The notes: generated from the sequence alone by a model not told the origin. Positions 51,240 to 61,228 are shown, counted from the first letter of the stretch. The stretch is DNA of 64,000 bases from Actomonas aquatica (GCF_019679435.2 NZ_CP139781.1:1-64000); one strand, 5' to 3'. Translations and numbers: made by a program.

Positions 51240-53699
51240 ATGCCTTCCCGAGCCAATCGTATTGTCCAAGCCTGGTTCAACTCGCCCACCAGCGGCGTGT
51301 TGGAGCTGGCCCGTGACTGGAAGGCGCGCCACGCGCCGCCGGTCAAATTCTCCGGGGGTCTGCGCGTCTCCTCCCTCAAGCGAGTGCGCGATCATTCCTA
51401 TGGCAGCGAGAGCGGCTATTTCGTGAGCCGGGCGGGCCGGATTTTCTTTTTCCTGTCGAATGGGGCGCATCCCAAGCCGTTTGCGCGCAGCAAGTCGGTG
51501 TATCTGGCGGGCGACTTCAATGGCTGGGGCGACGCGATTGGCCAGGAAGATTGGCTGATGCGGGAGGCGACGCTGGATGGTCAGCCGGTGCTATTGTGGT
51601 GTGGCGAAGCCGCGCCGTTTTTGGCGCATCCGCCGATGCGGTTCAAATTTGTCGACGACGAAGGGCATTGGTTCGACGTGCCCGGCGATGCACCCAACGT
51701 GGTGGCGGACGACGGTGGCAACCGCAACCGCGTGGTGGATCCGGATCGCACCGGCCAGCACCTTTACACCTTTGAGTTGGCGAAGCCGATCGACCTCACG
51801 CAGTCGTGGCGGGCTCACTGGGCGGTGGCTGACGGTGACCATTCGGTGCCGATTCGACCGGGCGCGTATTTCAATCAATTGGAATCAAAGTTGCCACAGG
51901 GCGTGCGTATTGAAGATGGGGATACGGTATTTCGCCTCTTTGCACCGCGGGCCCGCACGGTGGAGCTGGTGCTGCGGGAGCCGGATGAGGGGGGCGAGAT
52001 TCCGGCGGAAGGCGTGCGCGTGGCGTTGAGCCGGAGTGAAGCCGATCCCACGACTTGGGAGGTGATCATCGAAGGCAACCTGCACGGATGGCTCTACCAC
52101 TACCACCTGGATGGTCCGCGCGATGAGTTCAGCCTCTTCGATCCCGCACAGCCGGTGCTCGACCCGTGGGCGATCGCGGCGGTGGGGCGCGAAGGTCCGG
52201 GCGTGGTGGTGGATCGCAGTCAATTTGCGCCGCCGCGCAAACCGTCGGGTTACCGCACGCCGTCTTGGCAGGATTTGGTGATCTGCGAAGCGCACGTGCG
52301 TGACCTCGTGGCGGGCGCGCCCATCGAGTTGACGGCCGAGGAGCGGCGTGGCTTCGCCGGCCTCGCGAAGTGGGTGCGCAGTCCGGCGTTTTACCTGCAT
52401 CGGCTGGGCGTGAATGCCGTCGAGCTGCAGCCCATCCAGGAATTCGATAACGAAACCACCGAGGAGTATCATTGGGGCTACATGACCAATAACTACTTCG
52501 CCCCGGAGAGCAGTTATGCGCTCGATCCGGTGCGGGCGAGTGGGGTGAAGGAGCTGCAGGACGTCGTGCGGGCATTTCATGAGCGGGGCACGGCGGTGAT
52601 CCTGGATGTGGTCTACAATCATGTGGGCGTGCCCGGTCACCTCATGTTCATCGACAAGTTGTATTACTTCGCGGTGGGGCAGGAGGGCGACCTCTCCAAC
52701 TGGAGTGGATGCGGCAACGACCTGCGGGCCGATGCGGCCATGGCCACGCGTCTCATCATTGAGAGCTGCACCCATCTGCTGAAGACCTACGACGTCGACG
52801 GCTTCCGCTTCGACCTCGCGGAGTTACTCGGGGTCGAGGTGCTCAAGCAGATCGAGATCGCGCTCAAACGCGTGAAACCCGACGTCGTGCTGATCGCCGA
52901 GCCGTGGAGTTTTCGTGGTCACATCGCCGGCGCGCTGGGTGAAACCGGCTGGGCGTCCTGGAACGATGGATACCGGCGCTTCCTCAAGGATTACGTGCGC
53001 GGCGGCAGCTCGCGGGAAGCGTTTGAGTATTACCTGAAGGGCTCGCCGTGGTATTTCGCGCACTGGCCGGCGCAGACGGTCAACTACGTCGAATCGCACG
53101 ACGATCGCACCTGGATCGACGAGATCACCGAAAACAGCGACGGCAACGGCCACCTGCCCACCGCCAACGATCGCCGACGCACGCACCTGATGGCGGCGGT
53201 ATTGTTCAGCTCCATCGGCATTCCGATGATCTCGGCCGGGCAGGATTTCCTGCGCTCCAAGCACGGCGTGAACAACACCTATCAGCGCGGCGACCTGAAC
53301 GCGCTCGATTATCGGCGCCTGGAACGGTTTTCCGGGACGCACACTTATTTTGCGGAGTGGATCGCGTTTCGCGGTTCCGAGACCGGCCGACTGCTGCGGC
53401 ACTTCTCCCGCGCCTCGGAAGGGTTCTTCCAGTTCTGGTGGGCGCCCGATACGGCGGCGGCGGTGGTGCTCTACAATGCCGACCTATCCGCCGGCGATGA
53501 ACAGTTGCTCTTCGCCGTCAATCCGACCCTGCACGACGTCGAAGTGGAGGTGGACGCCACGCTCGTCGTCGGAGTCTGGCGTCGCGTGGCCGACCACGAA
53601 GGGTTTGCCCGCCCGGATTTGCCCGCTTGGGAGACTCCGCTCGATAGCAGGATATGGGTGCCCGCCCTCGGTTGCGGCCTCTGGCAACGGGTGGAGTAG
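51240..53699 (+). CDS. GH13 alpha-glucan enzyme with CBM48-type modules (pullulanase/glycogen debranching type)
   Basis: An 819-residue enzyme. The N-terminal glycogen-binding-like module has SVYLAGDFNGWGD (about 85-97). A second CBM48-like module has DGDTVFRLFAPRARTVELVLRE (about 225-246). The GH13 barrel shows region I DVVYNHVG (about 457), region II GFRFDLAE (Asp nucleophile, about 520), region III IAEPWS (Glu acid/base, about 554) and region IV YVESHDD (about 618). LPQGVRIEDG and WGYMTNNYFAPESSY are typical of pullulanase/debranching groups. It probably works on glycogen in the cytoplasm, since no signal peptide is visible. An alternative ATG lies at 51198; neither start has a good ribosome-binding site. 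Confidence 0.88.
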   Translation: MPSRANRIVQAWFNSPTSGVLELARDWKARHAPPVKFSGGLRVSSLKRVRDHSYGSESGYFVSRAGRIFFFLSNGAHPKPFARSKSVYLAGDFNGWGDAIGQEDWLMREATLDGQPVLLWCGEAAPFLAHPPMRFKFVDDEGHWFDVPGDAPNVVADDGGNRNRVVDPDRTGQHLYTFELAKPIDLTQSWRAHWAVADGDHSVPIRPGAYFNQLESKLPQGVRIEDGDTVFRLFAPRARTVELVLREPDEGGEIPAEGVRVALSRSEADPTTWEVIIEGNLHGWLYHYHLDGPRDEFSLFDPAQPVLDPWAIAAVGREGPGVVVDRSQFAPPRKPSGYRTPSWQDLVICEAHVRDLVAGAPIELTAEERRGFAGLAKWVRSPAFYLHRLGVNAVELQPIQEFDNETTEEYHWGYMTNNYFAPESSYALDPVRASGVKELQDVVRAFHERGTAVILDVVYNHVGVPGHLMFIDKLYYFAVGQEGDLSNWSGCGNDLRADAAMATRLIIESCTHLLKTYDVDGFRFDLAELLGVEVLKQIEIALKRVKPDVVLIAEPWSFRGHIAGALGETGWASWNDGYRRFLKDYVRGGSSREAFEYYLKGSPWYFAHWPAQTVNYVESHDDRTWIDEITENSDGNGHLPTANDRRRTHLMAAVLFSSIGIPMISAGQDFLRSKHGVNNTYQRGDLNALDYRRLERFSGTHTYFAEWIAFRGSETGRLLRHFSRASEGFFQFWWAPDTAAAVVLYNADLSAGDEQLLFAVNPTLHDVEVEVDATLVVGVWRRVADHEGFARPDLPAWETPLDSRIWVPALGCGLWQRVE

Positions 53700-53892
53700 G
53701 GCGCGGGGCGGCATGAGGTAAGTTCATCCGCCTCAAAATGATGGGTTTGTGCCGCCCAGGGGGCCGTCGCCAAGATACGGCAAGGTCACAACAATGAATG
53801 CCCGGTAAAACCCCTTGCCAATGACAGGGTGCCCGATTTCGCTGCTCTTCCCGCGTCCGCAGGATGCGGGTTCAACCTGAAACAGCATATAA

Positions 53893-54963
<1,071 letters not shown>

Positions 54964-54985
54964 CCGGCGCCTCCGTCGCCGCTGA

Positions 54986-55131
54986 AAAGTAGCGAGTAGC
55001 GGGTAGCGAGTAGCGAGCATTCCTTCGAAGCTCCTGCCGCCCCGTTACTCGCTTTCTTTTCGTTCGGGACTCTCGCCAGTCCCTCGTTTCGGATTGCTAC
55101 CCGCTACTCTCTACCCGCTACCCGCTACTTT
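54986..55131. repeat. Heptamer inverted-repeat element in the gap-pgk spacer
   Basis: Four tandem heptamers of the type GTAGCGA (54989-55016) are followed after 78 bp by five heptamers of the complementary type CCGCTAC (55094-55128). The two arms could form a long stem. A related element occupies the pgk-tpiA spacer, and both share AGTAGCGAGTAGCGAGCAT. Confidence 0.85.
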
Positions 55132-55138
55132 CCCTCTT

Positions 55139-56383
55139 ATGTCCGCCTTTAAATCCATTCGCGATCTCGACCTTTCCGGCAAACGCGTGCTCATCCGCGT
55201 CGATTTTAACGTCCCGCAAGACAAGGCCACTGGTGAGATCACCAACAACCAGCGTATCGTGGCCGCGCTCCCGACCGTCCAATACGCCCTCGATAACGGC
55301 GCTTCGGTGGTCCTCATGAGCCATCTCGGTCGCCCGAATGGTCAGGCGAACCCGAAGTTCACCCTCAAGCCCGTCGCCGACGAGTTGGCCAAGCTGCTCG
55401 GCCGCGAGGTCCAGTTTGCCGCCGATTGTGTCGGTGCCGAGGTCGAGGCCCAGGCGGCCGCCCTCCAGCCCGGCCAAGTGCTGCTGCTTGAGAACCTGCG
55501 CTTCCACATCGAGGAAGAAGGCAAGGCCAAGGACGCCGATGGCAACAAGGTCAAAGCCGATCCCGCCGCCGTCGAAGCCTTCCGCGCCAGCCTCACCAAG
55601 ATGGGCGAGGTCTACGTCAACGACGCCTTCGGCACCGCCCACCGCGCCCACTCCTCCATGGTCGGTGTGGCCCTGGCCGAAAAGGCCGCCGGCTTCCTGA
55701 TGGAGAAGGAACTCAACGCCTTCAACAAGGTGCTCGAGAACCCTGAGAAGCCGCTCCTCGCCATCCTCGGTGGCGCCAAGATCGCCGACAAGATTCCGCT
55801 CATCACCAACCTGCTGGAGAAGGCCGACAAGATCATCATCGGCGGCGGCATGTCCTACACCTTCAAGAAGAAGGTCAACGGCATGGCCATCGGTGACAGC
55901 CTCTACGATGAAAAGGGCGCCGAGATCGTCGAAGAACTCTCCGCCAAGGCCAAGGAGAAGGGCGTCGAGCTCATCTTCCCGGTCGACTACGTCTGCGCCG
56001 ACAGCTTCAGCCCCGACGCCAACACGCAGCCCGCCGACGACGCCTCCGGCATCCCCGACGGCTGGATGGGCCTCGACGCCGGTCCGAAGTCGATCGAGCT
56101 CTACAAGGCCGCCATCCTCTCCTCCAAGACCATCATCTGGAACGGCCCGGCCGGTGTGTTTGAATTCGAGAAGTTCGCCGGTGCGACCAAGGCCCAGGCC
56201 GAGGCCGTTGCCGAAGCGACCGCCAACGGCGCGATCTCCGTGGTCGGCGGCGGCGACACCGCCACGGCCGCCAAGAAGTTTGGCGTGGCCGACAAGGTCT
56301 CGCACTGCTCCACCGGTGGTGGCGCGTCCCTCGAATTCCTCGAAGGCAAGACCCTCCCGGGCGTCGCGTTCCTCTCGAGCTGA
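55139..56383 (+). CDS. pgk: Phosphoglycerate kinase
   Basis: A 414-residue enzyme that transfers phosphate from 1,3-bisphosphoglycerate to ADP. The N-terminal signature is [14 protein letters not shown] (about 15-28). [11 protein letters not shown] (about 59-69) and [15 protein letters not shown] follow, then [21 protein letters not shown] (about 157-177). The nucleotide-binding half has [13 protein letters not shown] (about 204-216) and the final [41 protein letters not shown] (about 366-406). The start MSAFKSIRD at 55139 directly follows the heptamer repeats; a longer frame into the repeats has no similarity. Confidence 0.98.
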   Translation: MSAFKSIRDLDLSGKRVLIRVDFNVPQDKATGEITNNQRIVAALPTVQYALDNGASVVLMSHLGRPNGQANPKFTLKPVADELAKLLGREVQFAADCVGAEVEAQAAALQPGQVLLLENLRFHIEEEGKAKDADGNKVKADPAAVEAFRASLTKMGEVYVNDAFGTAHRAHSSMVGVALAEKAAGFLMEKELNAFNKVLENPEKPLLAILGGAKIADKIPLITNLLEKADKIIIGGGMSYTFKKKVNGMAIGDSLYDEKGAEIVEELSAKAKEKGVELIFPVDYVCADSFSPDANTQPADDASGIPDGWMGLDAGPKSIELYKAAILSSKTIIWNGPAGVFEFEKFAGATKAQAEAVAEATANGAISVVGGGDTATAAKKFGVADKVSHCSTGGGASLEFLEGKTLPGVAFLSS

Positions 56384-56392
56384 GAGCTCGCA

Positions 56393-56491
56393 AAGTAGCG
56401 AGTAGGTAGTAGCGAGTAGCGAGCATCCCGAGCGCACTTCCTGCTACCTCTCGCCTCCTTTTTCTACCCACCACTCGCTACTCACTACCCA
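56393..56491. repeat. Heptamer inverted-repeat element in the pgk-tpiA spacer
   Basis: GTAGCGA-type heptamers (56395-56423, with AGTAGCGAGTAGCGAGCAT in common with the gap-pgk element) and complementary TCGCTACTCACTACC-type sequence at 56464-56490 flank about 40 bp. The same element family as at 54986-55131, with arms less regular. Confidence 0.8.
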
Positions 56492-56507
56492 CACCTTTTT
56501 TAATATT

Positions 56508-57275
56508 ATGATCCGTAAAAAACTCATCGCCGGTAACTGGAAGATGAACAAGACCTCGGGCGAAGCCGCTGACCTCGTGAAGGACATCGTCGCCGAGGTC
56601 GGTCGCAGCAACGACGTCGACGTCGTCGTGTGCCCGCCGTTCACCTCCCTCGAGTCCGTCGGCAAGGCTCTCGATGGCTCCAGCATCAAGCTCGGCGCCC
56701 AAAACATGCACCCGGAGCGCAGCGGCGCTTACACGGGTGAAGTTTCCGCCGAGATGCTGCGCTCGCTCTTCGCCAGCTACGTCATCCTCGGTCACTCCGA
56801 GCGTCGCACCTACTTCGGCGACACCGATGCCTTCGTGAACCAGAAGGTCACCGCCGCCCTCAAGGCCGAGCTCAAGCCCATCCTCTGCGTGGGTGAGACC
56901 CTCGCCGAGCGTGAAGCCGGCTCGACCCTCAAGGTCGTGCAGACCCAGCTCGAGGCTGGCCTCGAAGGCGTTACCAAGGAGCAGGCCACCAGCGTGGTGA
57001 TCGCTTACGAGCCCGTCTGGGCGATCGGCACCGGCAAGGTGGCGACCACCGAGCAAGCGCAGGAGGTGCATGCCTTCATCCGCGATCTGCTGGGCAAGCT
57101 CTTCACCCCGGCCGTGGCCGGCAAGATGCGCATCCTCTACGGTGGCTCCATGAAGCCGTCCAATGCGCCCGAGCTGCTCGCGCAGACCGACATCGACGGT
57201 GGTCTCATCGGCGGTGCGGCGCTCGAAGCCCGCAGCTTCGTCGACCTGATCAACGCCGCCGCCAAGGCGAACTGA
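56508..57275 (+). CDS. tpiA: Triose-phosphate isomerase
   Basis: A 255-residue enzyme that interconverts dihydroxyacetone phosphate and glyceraldehyde-3-phosphate. LIAGNWKMNKT (about 5-15) contains the substrate-binding Asn and Lys, YVILGHSERRTYFGDT (about 91-106) the catalytic His, and VIAYEPVWAIGTGKVAT (about 164-180) the catalytic Glu and loop 6. ILYGGSMKPSNAPELLAQTDIDGGLIGGAALEARSF completes the barrel. The length is normal. It is the last gene of the glycolytic run and is followed by a strong intrinsic terminator. Confidence 0.98.
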   Translation: MIRKKLIAGNWKMNKTSGEAADLVKDIVAEVGRSNDVDVVVCPPFTSLESVGKALDGSSIKLGAQNMHPERSGAYTGEVSAEMLRSLFASYVILGHSERRTYFGDTDAFVNQKVTAALKAELKPILCVGETLAEREAGSTLKVVQTQLEAGLEGVTKEQATSVVIAYEPVWAIGTGKVATTEQAQEVHAFIRDLLGKLFTPAVAGKMRILYGGSMKPSNAPELLAQTDIDGGLIGGAALEARSFVDLINAAAKAN

Positions 57276-57300
57276 GATCGGTCACGATAATCGTTTTGCA

Positions 57301-57334
57301 CAAAGCCCGGCCCGAAACGGCCGGGCTTTTTTGT
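57301..57334 (+). terminator. Intrinsic terminator of the gap-pgk-tpiA run
   Basis: The 10-bp stem AAGCCCGGCC / GGCCGGGCTT with loop CGAAAC (about 57303-57328) is followed by a T run, 26 bp after the tpiA stop. The ACAAA before and TTTGTG after extend the symmetry. Confidence 0.9.
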
Positions 57335-57396
57335 GCGTGCCGGGAGTGGATCGGGCCGACGAGGGCGTCGGCGGTCACGACGGGCGACAGCACCGG

Positions 57397-57486
57397 GAGG
57401 CAAAGCAGCGCGACCAAGGTCGCAGCCTACAATGAGACGTCGAAACCGGAATGTAGGCAGCGACCTTGGTCGCGCTGCGTTGCCTC
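57397..57486. repeat. 90-bp near-perfect palindrome downstream of tpiA
   Basis: The arms begin GAGGCAA and GCAGCGCGACCAAGGTCGC..GCCTACA and are repeated inverted as TGTAGGC..GCGACCTTGGTCGCGCTGC and TTGCCTC, around a centre of about 18 bp. Each arm itself contains the palindrome GCGACCAAGGTCGC. It lies between tpiA and the convergent hydrolase gene and holds no ORF. Confidence 0.85.
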
Positions 57487-57512
57487 AAAGTCGACGGTCT
57501 CCAAAGGTCCGT

Positions 57513-58025
57513 TCAGCTCAACCGCTCCAAACATTCGCGGATGGCGGCGAGGTAGTTGGGGTGCCACAGTTCGTGGTCGGCGCCGGGCACGTTGGTGTAG
57601 TCGCAGGTGGTGTAGAAGTCGCGCACGGCTTCGGCGCGGCGGTGCATTTGCTCGTCCTCACGGGCGCCGACCAACACGTCGGCCGGAGTTGCGGCATTGC
57701 CCTCGCGATAGGAAATGAGCCAGCGCTCGGGTTCGTCGTCGTCCTCCAGAAAGAAGGGCGAGATCGAGCCGAGGATGAGGTGCCGCGCCTCGAGCGCGCC
57801 GAGGTGGGCGTAGAGCGCGCCAAGCGAGAAGCCCATGACGATCTTGCCGGCGGTCTGCGCCCGCACCTGCGTGAAGACGGAAGTGACGCCGAAGGGCGGA
57901 TGCGGGCCTTCCCAGTGGATTTGCACAAACTCCGTGTCCCAGCCGCAGCTGTGCACGAAATCGACGAAGGGACGGAACCGGCGTTTGGCGCCGGGCATGG
58001 GCGGCACGATGCAGAGCATGGGCAT
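57513..58025 (-). CDS. Small alpha/beta hydrolase-like protein
   Basis: A 170-residue protein. LCIVPPMPGAKRRFRPFVDFVHSCGWDTEFVQIHW (about 4-38) gives the first strands. The nucleophile elbow is VMGFSLGALYA (about 63-73), with Ser at about 66. ATPADVLVGAREDEQMHRRAE (about 111-131) has the probable acid and VPGADHELWHPNY (about 145-157) the histidine. The protein is shorter than typical hydrolases, so the lid is minimal. Substrate unknown. It lies 43 bp downstream of the nitroreductase gene on the same strand, at the end of the DoxX cluster. Confidence 0.8.
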   Translation of the reverse strand: MPMLCIVPPMPGAKRRFRPFVDFVHSCGWDTEFVQIHWEGPHPPFGVTSVFTQVRAQTAGKIVMGFSLGALYAHLGALEARHLILGSISPFFLEDDDEPERWLISYREGNAATPADVLVGAREDEQMHRRAEAVRDFYTTCDYTNVPGADHELWHPNYLAAIRECLERLS

Positions 58026-58068
58026 GGCGTCACGTTGCCCTGCACCGTGGCCGCGTCAATCCGAGCGC

Positions 58069-58698
58069 TCAAACGCGCTCCAGGACTTCGGAGAGGGGGC
58101 GGCGCGGCTTCTGTTGCCAGTTGCGCTCCGCGGCGTGACCGACGGTGACCAGCATGACCGGGATGTTATGCGCCGGCAGTTCAAAGGCTTCGGCCAGCGC
58201 AGCCGGATCGAAGCCACTCAGCGCCCCGGAGGCGTATCCGAGTTCGTTGGCGGCGAGCATGAGGGTCATGGCGGCGAGCGAGGCCGAACGGAAGGCTTCG
58301 TCGCGCTGCAACTGCGGGTTGTTCTCGTGGGAAGCCGTCGCCATGTCGGACCAGCCCTGTTGGACGGCGGACGGAATCATGCCGGCGTCGACCGCGGGTT
58401 GCAGGCGGGCGAAGAGGTGACGGTAGGCTTCGGTCTGACCGCAGACAATGAAGGTGACGGAGGCATCGCGCACCTGCGGTTGGCCGTAGGCGACGGCCTG
58501 GAGGCGTTCCTTGGCGGCGTCGGACTCGACCGCGATGAAGCGCCAGTTCTGCAGGTTGAAGGCGGTCGGCGCGCGGGTGGCGAGGTGTATCAGCTTTTCG
58601 ACGACGCCTTCGGGGAGCGGGCGATCGGGGATAAAACGACCGACGGTGCGGCGGGTTTCGAGCAGGTCGGTGAGGGAGGATGTGGTGGTCGTATTCAT
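58069..58698 (-). CDS. Nitroreductase family protein
   Basis: A 209-residue FMN-dependent nitroreductase-like protein. LLETRRTVGRFIPDRPLPEGVVEKLIHLATRAPTAFNLQNWRFIAVES (about 11-58) carries the FMN-binding RR-x-x-R and the APTAFNLQNWRF motif. AAMTLMLAANELGYASGALSGFDPAALAEAFELPAHNIPVMLVTVGHAA (about 143-191) is the second half. Such enzymes reduce quinones, nitro compounds or unsaturated aldehydes. It is part of the minus-strand cluster doxX-like, eamA-like, nitroreductase, hydrolase, opposite a LysR regulator. Confidence 0.9.
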   Translation of the reverse strand: MNTTTTSSLTDLLETRRTVGRFIPDRPLPEGVVEKLIHLATRAPTAFNLQNWRFIAVESDAAKERLQAVAYGQPQVRDASVTFIVCGQTEAYRHLFARLQPAVDAGMIPSAVQQGWSDMATASHENNPQLQRDEAFRSASLAAMTLMLAANELGYASGALSGFDPAALAEAFELPAHNIPVMLVTVGHAAERNWQQKPRRPLSEVLERV

Positions 58699-58726
58699 GA
58701 TGAGGATGGGATTGAGCGTTGCGTGT

Positions 58727-59665
58727 TTAGCGTTGCGGGCGCAGGGCCCACTGGAGGGTGAAAATGGCGGCCAGCACGATGGTCATGCCGGCGAGTTGGG
58801 TGGGGCTGAAAGCCTGGCCCAGCACCAGCCAACCGAGGACCAACGCGGTGAGCGGACTGAGCAGCCCAAGTGCGGACACGGCGCTGGCGGAGAGTCGACG
58901 GATGCCGCGAAACCAGAGCGGGTAGCTCAGCAGCGCGCCGGCGAGGCAGAGGTAGGTGTAGCCGACGATGTGCGTGACCTGCAGCTCGGCGATGGGGGCC
59001 TCGAGCCACCACGCGGCGGGTGCCAAGAGCAGTCCGGAGAAGGTGAGTTGCCAACCGGTGGAGGTGAGCAGGGGCACCGCCGGCGTTCCGGCCGCGGTGC
59101 GGCCGGTCAGGTAGGTGCCGAGCGCGAGGCAGACCGTGCCGCCAGCCGCGGCCAGCAGCCCGACCGGATCGAGATTGCTCGTCGCCGGCCCGGCGAAAAT
59201 GGCGGCCATCCCGAGCACGGCGGTCAACCCGGCTCCGAGGGCCAGCAGTGGCGGACGGCGTTGGTCGAAGATCCAGGTGAGCCCGAGCACCAGCAGCGGC
59301 ATGGTGGCGCCGAGGATGGCGGCAATGCCTCCGGGCAGGCGGTAGGCGGCGGCAAAGAGCAGGGCCTGAAAGAGGCCGATGTTGAGGATGCCGAGCAGGA
59401 GGAGGCGCGGCCAGGCTCCCCGTGGCAGGCGATGACCTTGCCAAAGCAGCAAGGCGAGACCGGCAGGCAGGGTGCGAATGCAGGCGGCGGTGAAAGGCCG
59501 CTCCGGGGGTAGCCACTCGGTGGTGACGAGGTAGGTGGAACCCCAGATCATGGGTGTGAGCGCGGTGAGGGCGGTGTCGGCCCAGCGGCGAGAGGATGCC
59601 GCTGCGGCCGAGCCTGCTTCGTCGAGCGGCAGGGAGACGGTGGGAGCTGAGGACGAAGCCGGCAT
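58727..59665 (-). CDS. EamA/DMT family transporter
   Basis: A 312-residue membrane protein with ten predicted helices in two EamA repeats (about 30-160 and 175-305). LTPMIWGSTYLVTTEWLPPERPFTAACIRTLPAGLALLL (about 36-74) is the first repeat's signature and LLAAAGGTVCLALGTYLTGRTAA (about 171-193) starts the second. ALSYPLWFRGIRRLSASAVSALGLLSPLTALVLGWLVLGQAFSPTQLAGMTIVL is the conserved end. It is likely an exporter of metabolites. The start is 10 bp after the DoxX stop, so the genes are probably cotranscribed. Confidence 0.9.
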   Translation of the reverse strand: MPASSSAPTVSLPLDEAGSAAAASSRRWADTALTALTPMIWGSTYLVTTEWLPPERPFTAACIRTLPAGLALLLWQGHRLPRGAWPRLLLLGILNIGLFQALLFAAAYRLPGGIAAILGATMPLLVLGLTWIFDQRRPPLLALGAGLTAVLGMAAIFAGPATSNLDPVGLLAAAGGTVCLALGTYLTGRTAAGTPAVPLLTSTGWQLTFSGLLLAPAAWWLEAPIAELQVTHIVGYTYLCLAGALLSYPLWFRGIRRLSASAVSALGLLSPLTALVLGWLVLGQAFSPTQLAGMTIVLAAIFTLQWALRPQR

Positions 59666-59675
59666 CGGACGACCT

Positions 59676-60206
59676 TTAGCGGGCGTTGCGGGCGGCGATC
59701 AGGCGATCGAGGGAGAAGAGGCCGCCGCCGGAGACGATCAGGGCGAGGACGATGCCGAGCATCAGCAGGGTGTATTCGATGCCTTCACCGGCTTGGTTGC
59801 CATACCAGTTCATGAAGAAGCCGTGCTGCAGTTGGACGGTGACCATGGCGACGCTCATGACGGCGCCGATGGCCAGCGCGGCCGGGCGGGTGGCGAGGCC
59901 AAGCAGGAGGAGGAGCGGGCCGAAGAACTCAACGAGCACCGCGCCGAGGGCGAGCACGTAGGGGATGCCCATCTGCTCGGTGAAGAAGCTCATGGTGCCG
60001 GCGAGGCCGTAGCCCCCGAACCAACCGAGGAGCTTCTGGGCACCGTGCGGGAAGAGCACGACCGCGAGAGCGAGGCGGAGGAAGATCGGCGCGGTGGTGG
60101 CCGAGGTGTTGAAGAGCGCCTGACGCAGGATCGAGAACGTCGAGCCGGTGGCGGGAACGTTGAGGGAAGAGGGGGCTGAAGCCGTGGCGGTGGTGGAGGA
60201 GGACAT
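59676..60206 (-). CDS. DoxX family membrane protein
   Basis: A 176-residue protein with four membrane helices. PIFLRLALAVVLFPHGAQKLLGWFGGYGLAGTMSFFTEQMGIP (about 38-80) is the DoxX hallmark with HGAQKLLGW. LALGAVLVEFFGPLLLLLGLATRPAALAIGAVMSVAMVTVQLQHGFF follows. DoxX proteins are membrane components of quinone-linked redox or stress systems in several bacteria. The start MSSSTTATAS at 60206 is preferred; upstream in-frame residues reach into the operator region. Divergent from lysR over 122 bp, and first of the cluster. Confidence 0.9.
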   Translation of the reverse strand: MSSSTTATASAPSSLNVPATGSTFSILRQALFNTSATTAPIFLRLALAVVLFPHGAQKLLGWFGGYGLAGTMSFFTEQMGIPYVLALGAVLVEFFGPLLLLLGLATRPAALAIGAVMSVAMVTVQLQHGFFMNWYGNQAGEGIEYTLLMLGIVLALIVSGGGLFSLDRLIAARNAR

Positions 60207-60279
60207 GATGGAAAGGGGAGGGTTGGGAGGAGGGTTGGTTTGAACGTTGCCAGCATAGCGGAGCGGCGCGGTGGTGCCT

Positions 60280-60320
60280 AATACGCCGGTATTGCTTCCG
60301 GTATGCGGTTCATGCATACC
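60280..60320. promoter_or_regulatory. Candidate LysR-type operator between doxX-like and lysR-like genes
   Basis: Two inverted repeats lie in the divergent gap: AATAC-GCCG-GTATT (60280-60293) and the perfect GGTATGC-GGTTCAT-GCATACC (60300-60320). LysR-type regulators bind such interrupted dyads with a T-N11-A core in divergent promoters. The sites end 8 bp before the regulator's ATG. Confidence 0.6.
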
Positions 60321-60328
60321 CCCTCGCC

Positions 60329-61204
60329 ATGAAGACACTGCGGACCTTTTTTGCCGTGATGGAAGAGGGCAGCGTGAACCGCGCGGCCGCTCGACTGGGC
60401 GTGGCGCAGCCGACGCTGTCGCGGCAGATTCAGGCGCTGGAGCAGGAGGTGGGGGGCTCCCTTTTTGAGCGCGGCACCTGGGGCGTGCGGCCGACGGACC
60501 TGGGTTTCAAGCTACGCGAAATGATGCTGCCGGTGCTGCGGGCCTATGATCAGGCGTGGGCGGAAGTGGCGGCGCACGCGAAGGGACGGCACACGCAGTT
60601 GCGGGTGGGTTACCTCGGCATGGCGGCCAACCGTTTCCTGAATCCTGCGCTGGCGCGGCTGCGCGAGGAGTATCCCGACATCAAACTCTGGCTCTTCGAC
60701 CAGACGCCGGTGGAACAGCTCAAGGCGCTGCGCGCGGGCGAGCTGGACGTCGCATTGATCGGCCAGGAAGGCGCGGCGGTGGGCGATGATTTTTATCGCC
60801 GCAAGGTCAGTCGAATCGGGGTGTGCGCAGCTTTACCGTCGCAGCATCCGGCGGCGAAGCGCGAATCGATTTCGCTGGAGGAGCTGAAGCACGATGTGTT
60901 CATCGGCGTGGCGGAGTCGTCGGTGCCGGGGCGCAATGCCTGGGTAGCTTCGCTCTGCGCGAAGGCAGGATTTAAGGCCCGGTTTGTGGCGGAGACGTCC
61001 GAGGTCACCGAGACCTTCATGCGGGTGGTGGGGGACTCGGCGGCGTGTATTGTGCCCGACTACGTGGAAGGGTCCTCGCCGCCCGGGATCACCTTCGTGA
61101 AACTCAACGACGACTTTGCGACGTGGGATTTTTATGTGCTGCGCCAGCGCGGACGCGGCACCCCGGCGATTCGTCGTTTGGTGGAGTTGATCGGCGAACC
61201 CTGA
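60329..61204 (+). CDS. LysR family transcriptional regulator
   Basis: A 291-residue regulator. The winged helix-turn-helix is at about 1-60 (LRTFFAVMEEGSVNRAAARLGVAQPTLSRQIQALEQEVGGSLFERG). The effector-binding domain follows at about 90-285 (LRVGYLGMAANRFLNPALARLREEYPDIKLWLFD; SVPGRNAWVASLCAKAGFKARFVAETSEVTETFMRVVGDSAACIVPDYVE). It is divergent from the DoxX-EamA-nitroreductase-hydrolase cluster, which it probably controls, with inverted repeats in the shared gap. The inducer is unknown; quinone or electrophile stress would fit the cluster. Confidence 0.94.
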   Translation: MKTLRTFFAVMEEGSVNRAAARLGVAQPTLSRQIQALEQEVGGSLFERGTWGVRPTDLGFKLREMMLPVLRAYDQAWAEVAAHAKGRHTQLRVGYLGMAANRFLNPALARLREEYPDIKLWLFDQTPVEQLKALRAGELDVALIGQEGAAVGDDFYRRKVSRIGVCAALPSQHPAAKRESISLEELKHDVFIGVAESSVPGRNAWVASLCAKAGFKARFVAETSEVTETFMRVVGDSAACIVPDYVEGSSPPGITFVKLNDDFATWDFYVLRQRGRGTPAIRRLVELIGEP

Positions 61205-61228
61205 GCGTCGGGTAGGGCGTGGCGCGGC

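Noticed and set aside
54986..55131. CRISPR-like or microsatellite array
   Set aside because: Heptamers are tandem without spacers, and the second block is the inverted complement, so it is an inverted-repeat element.
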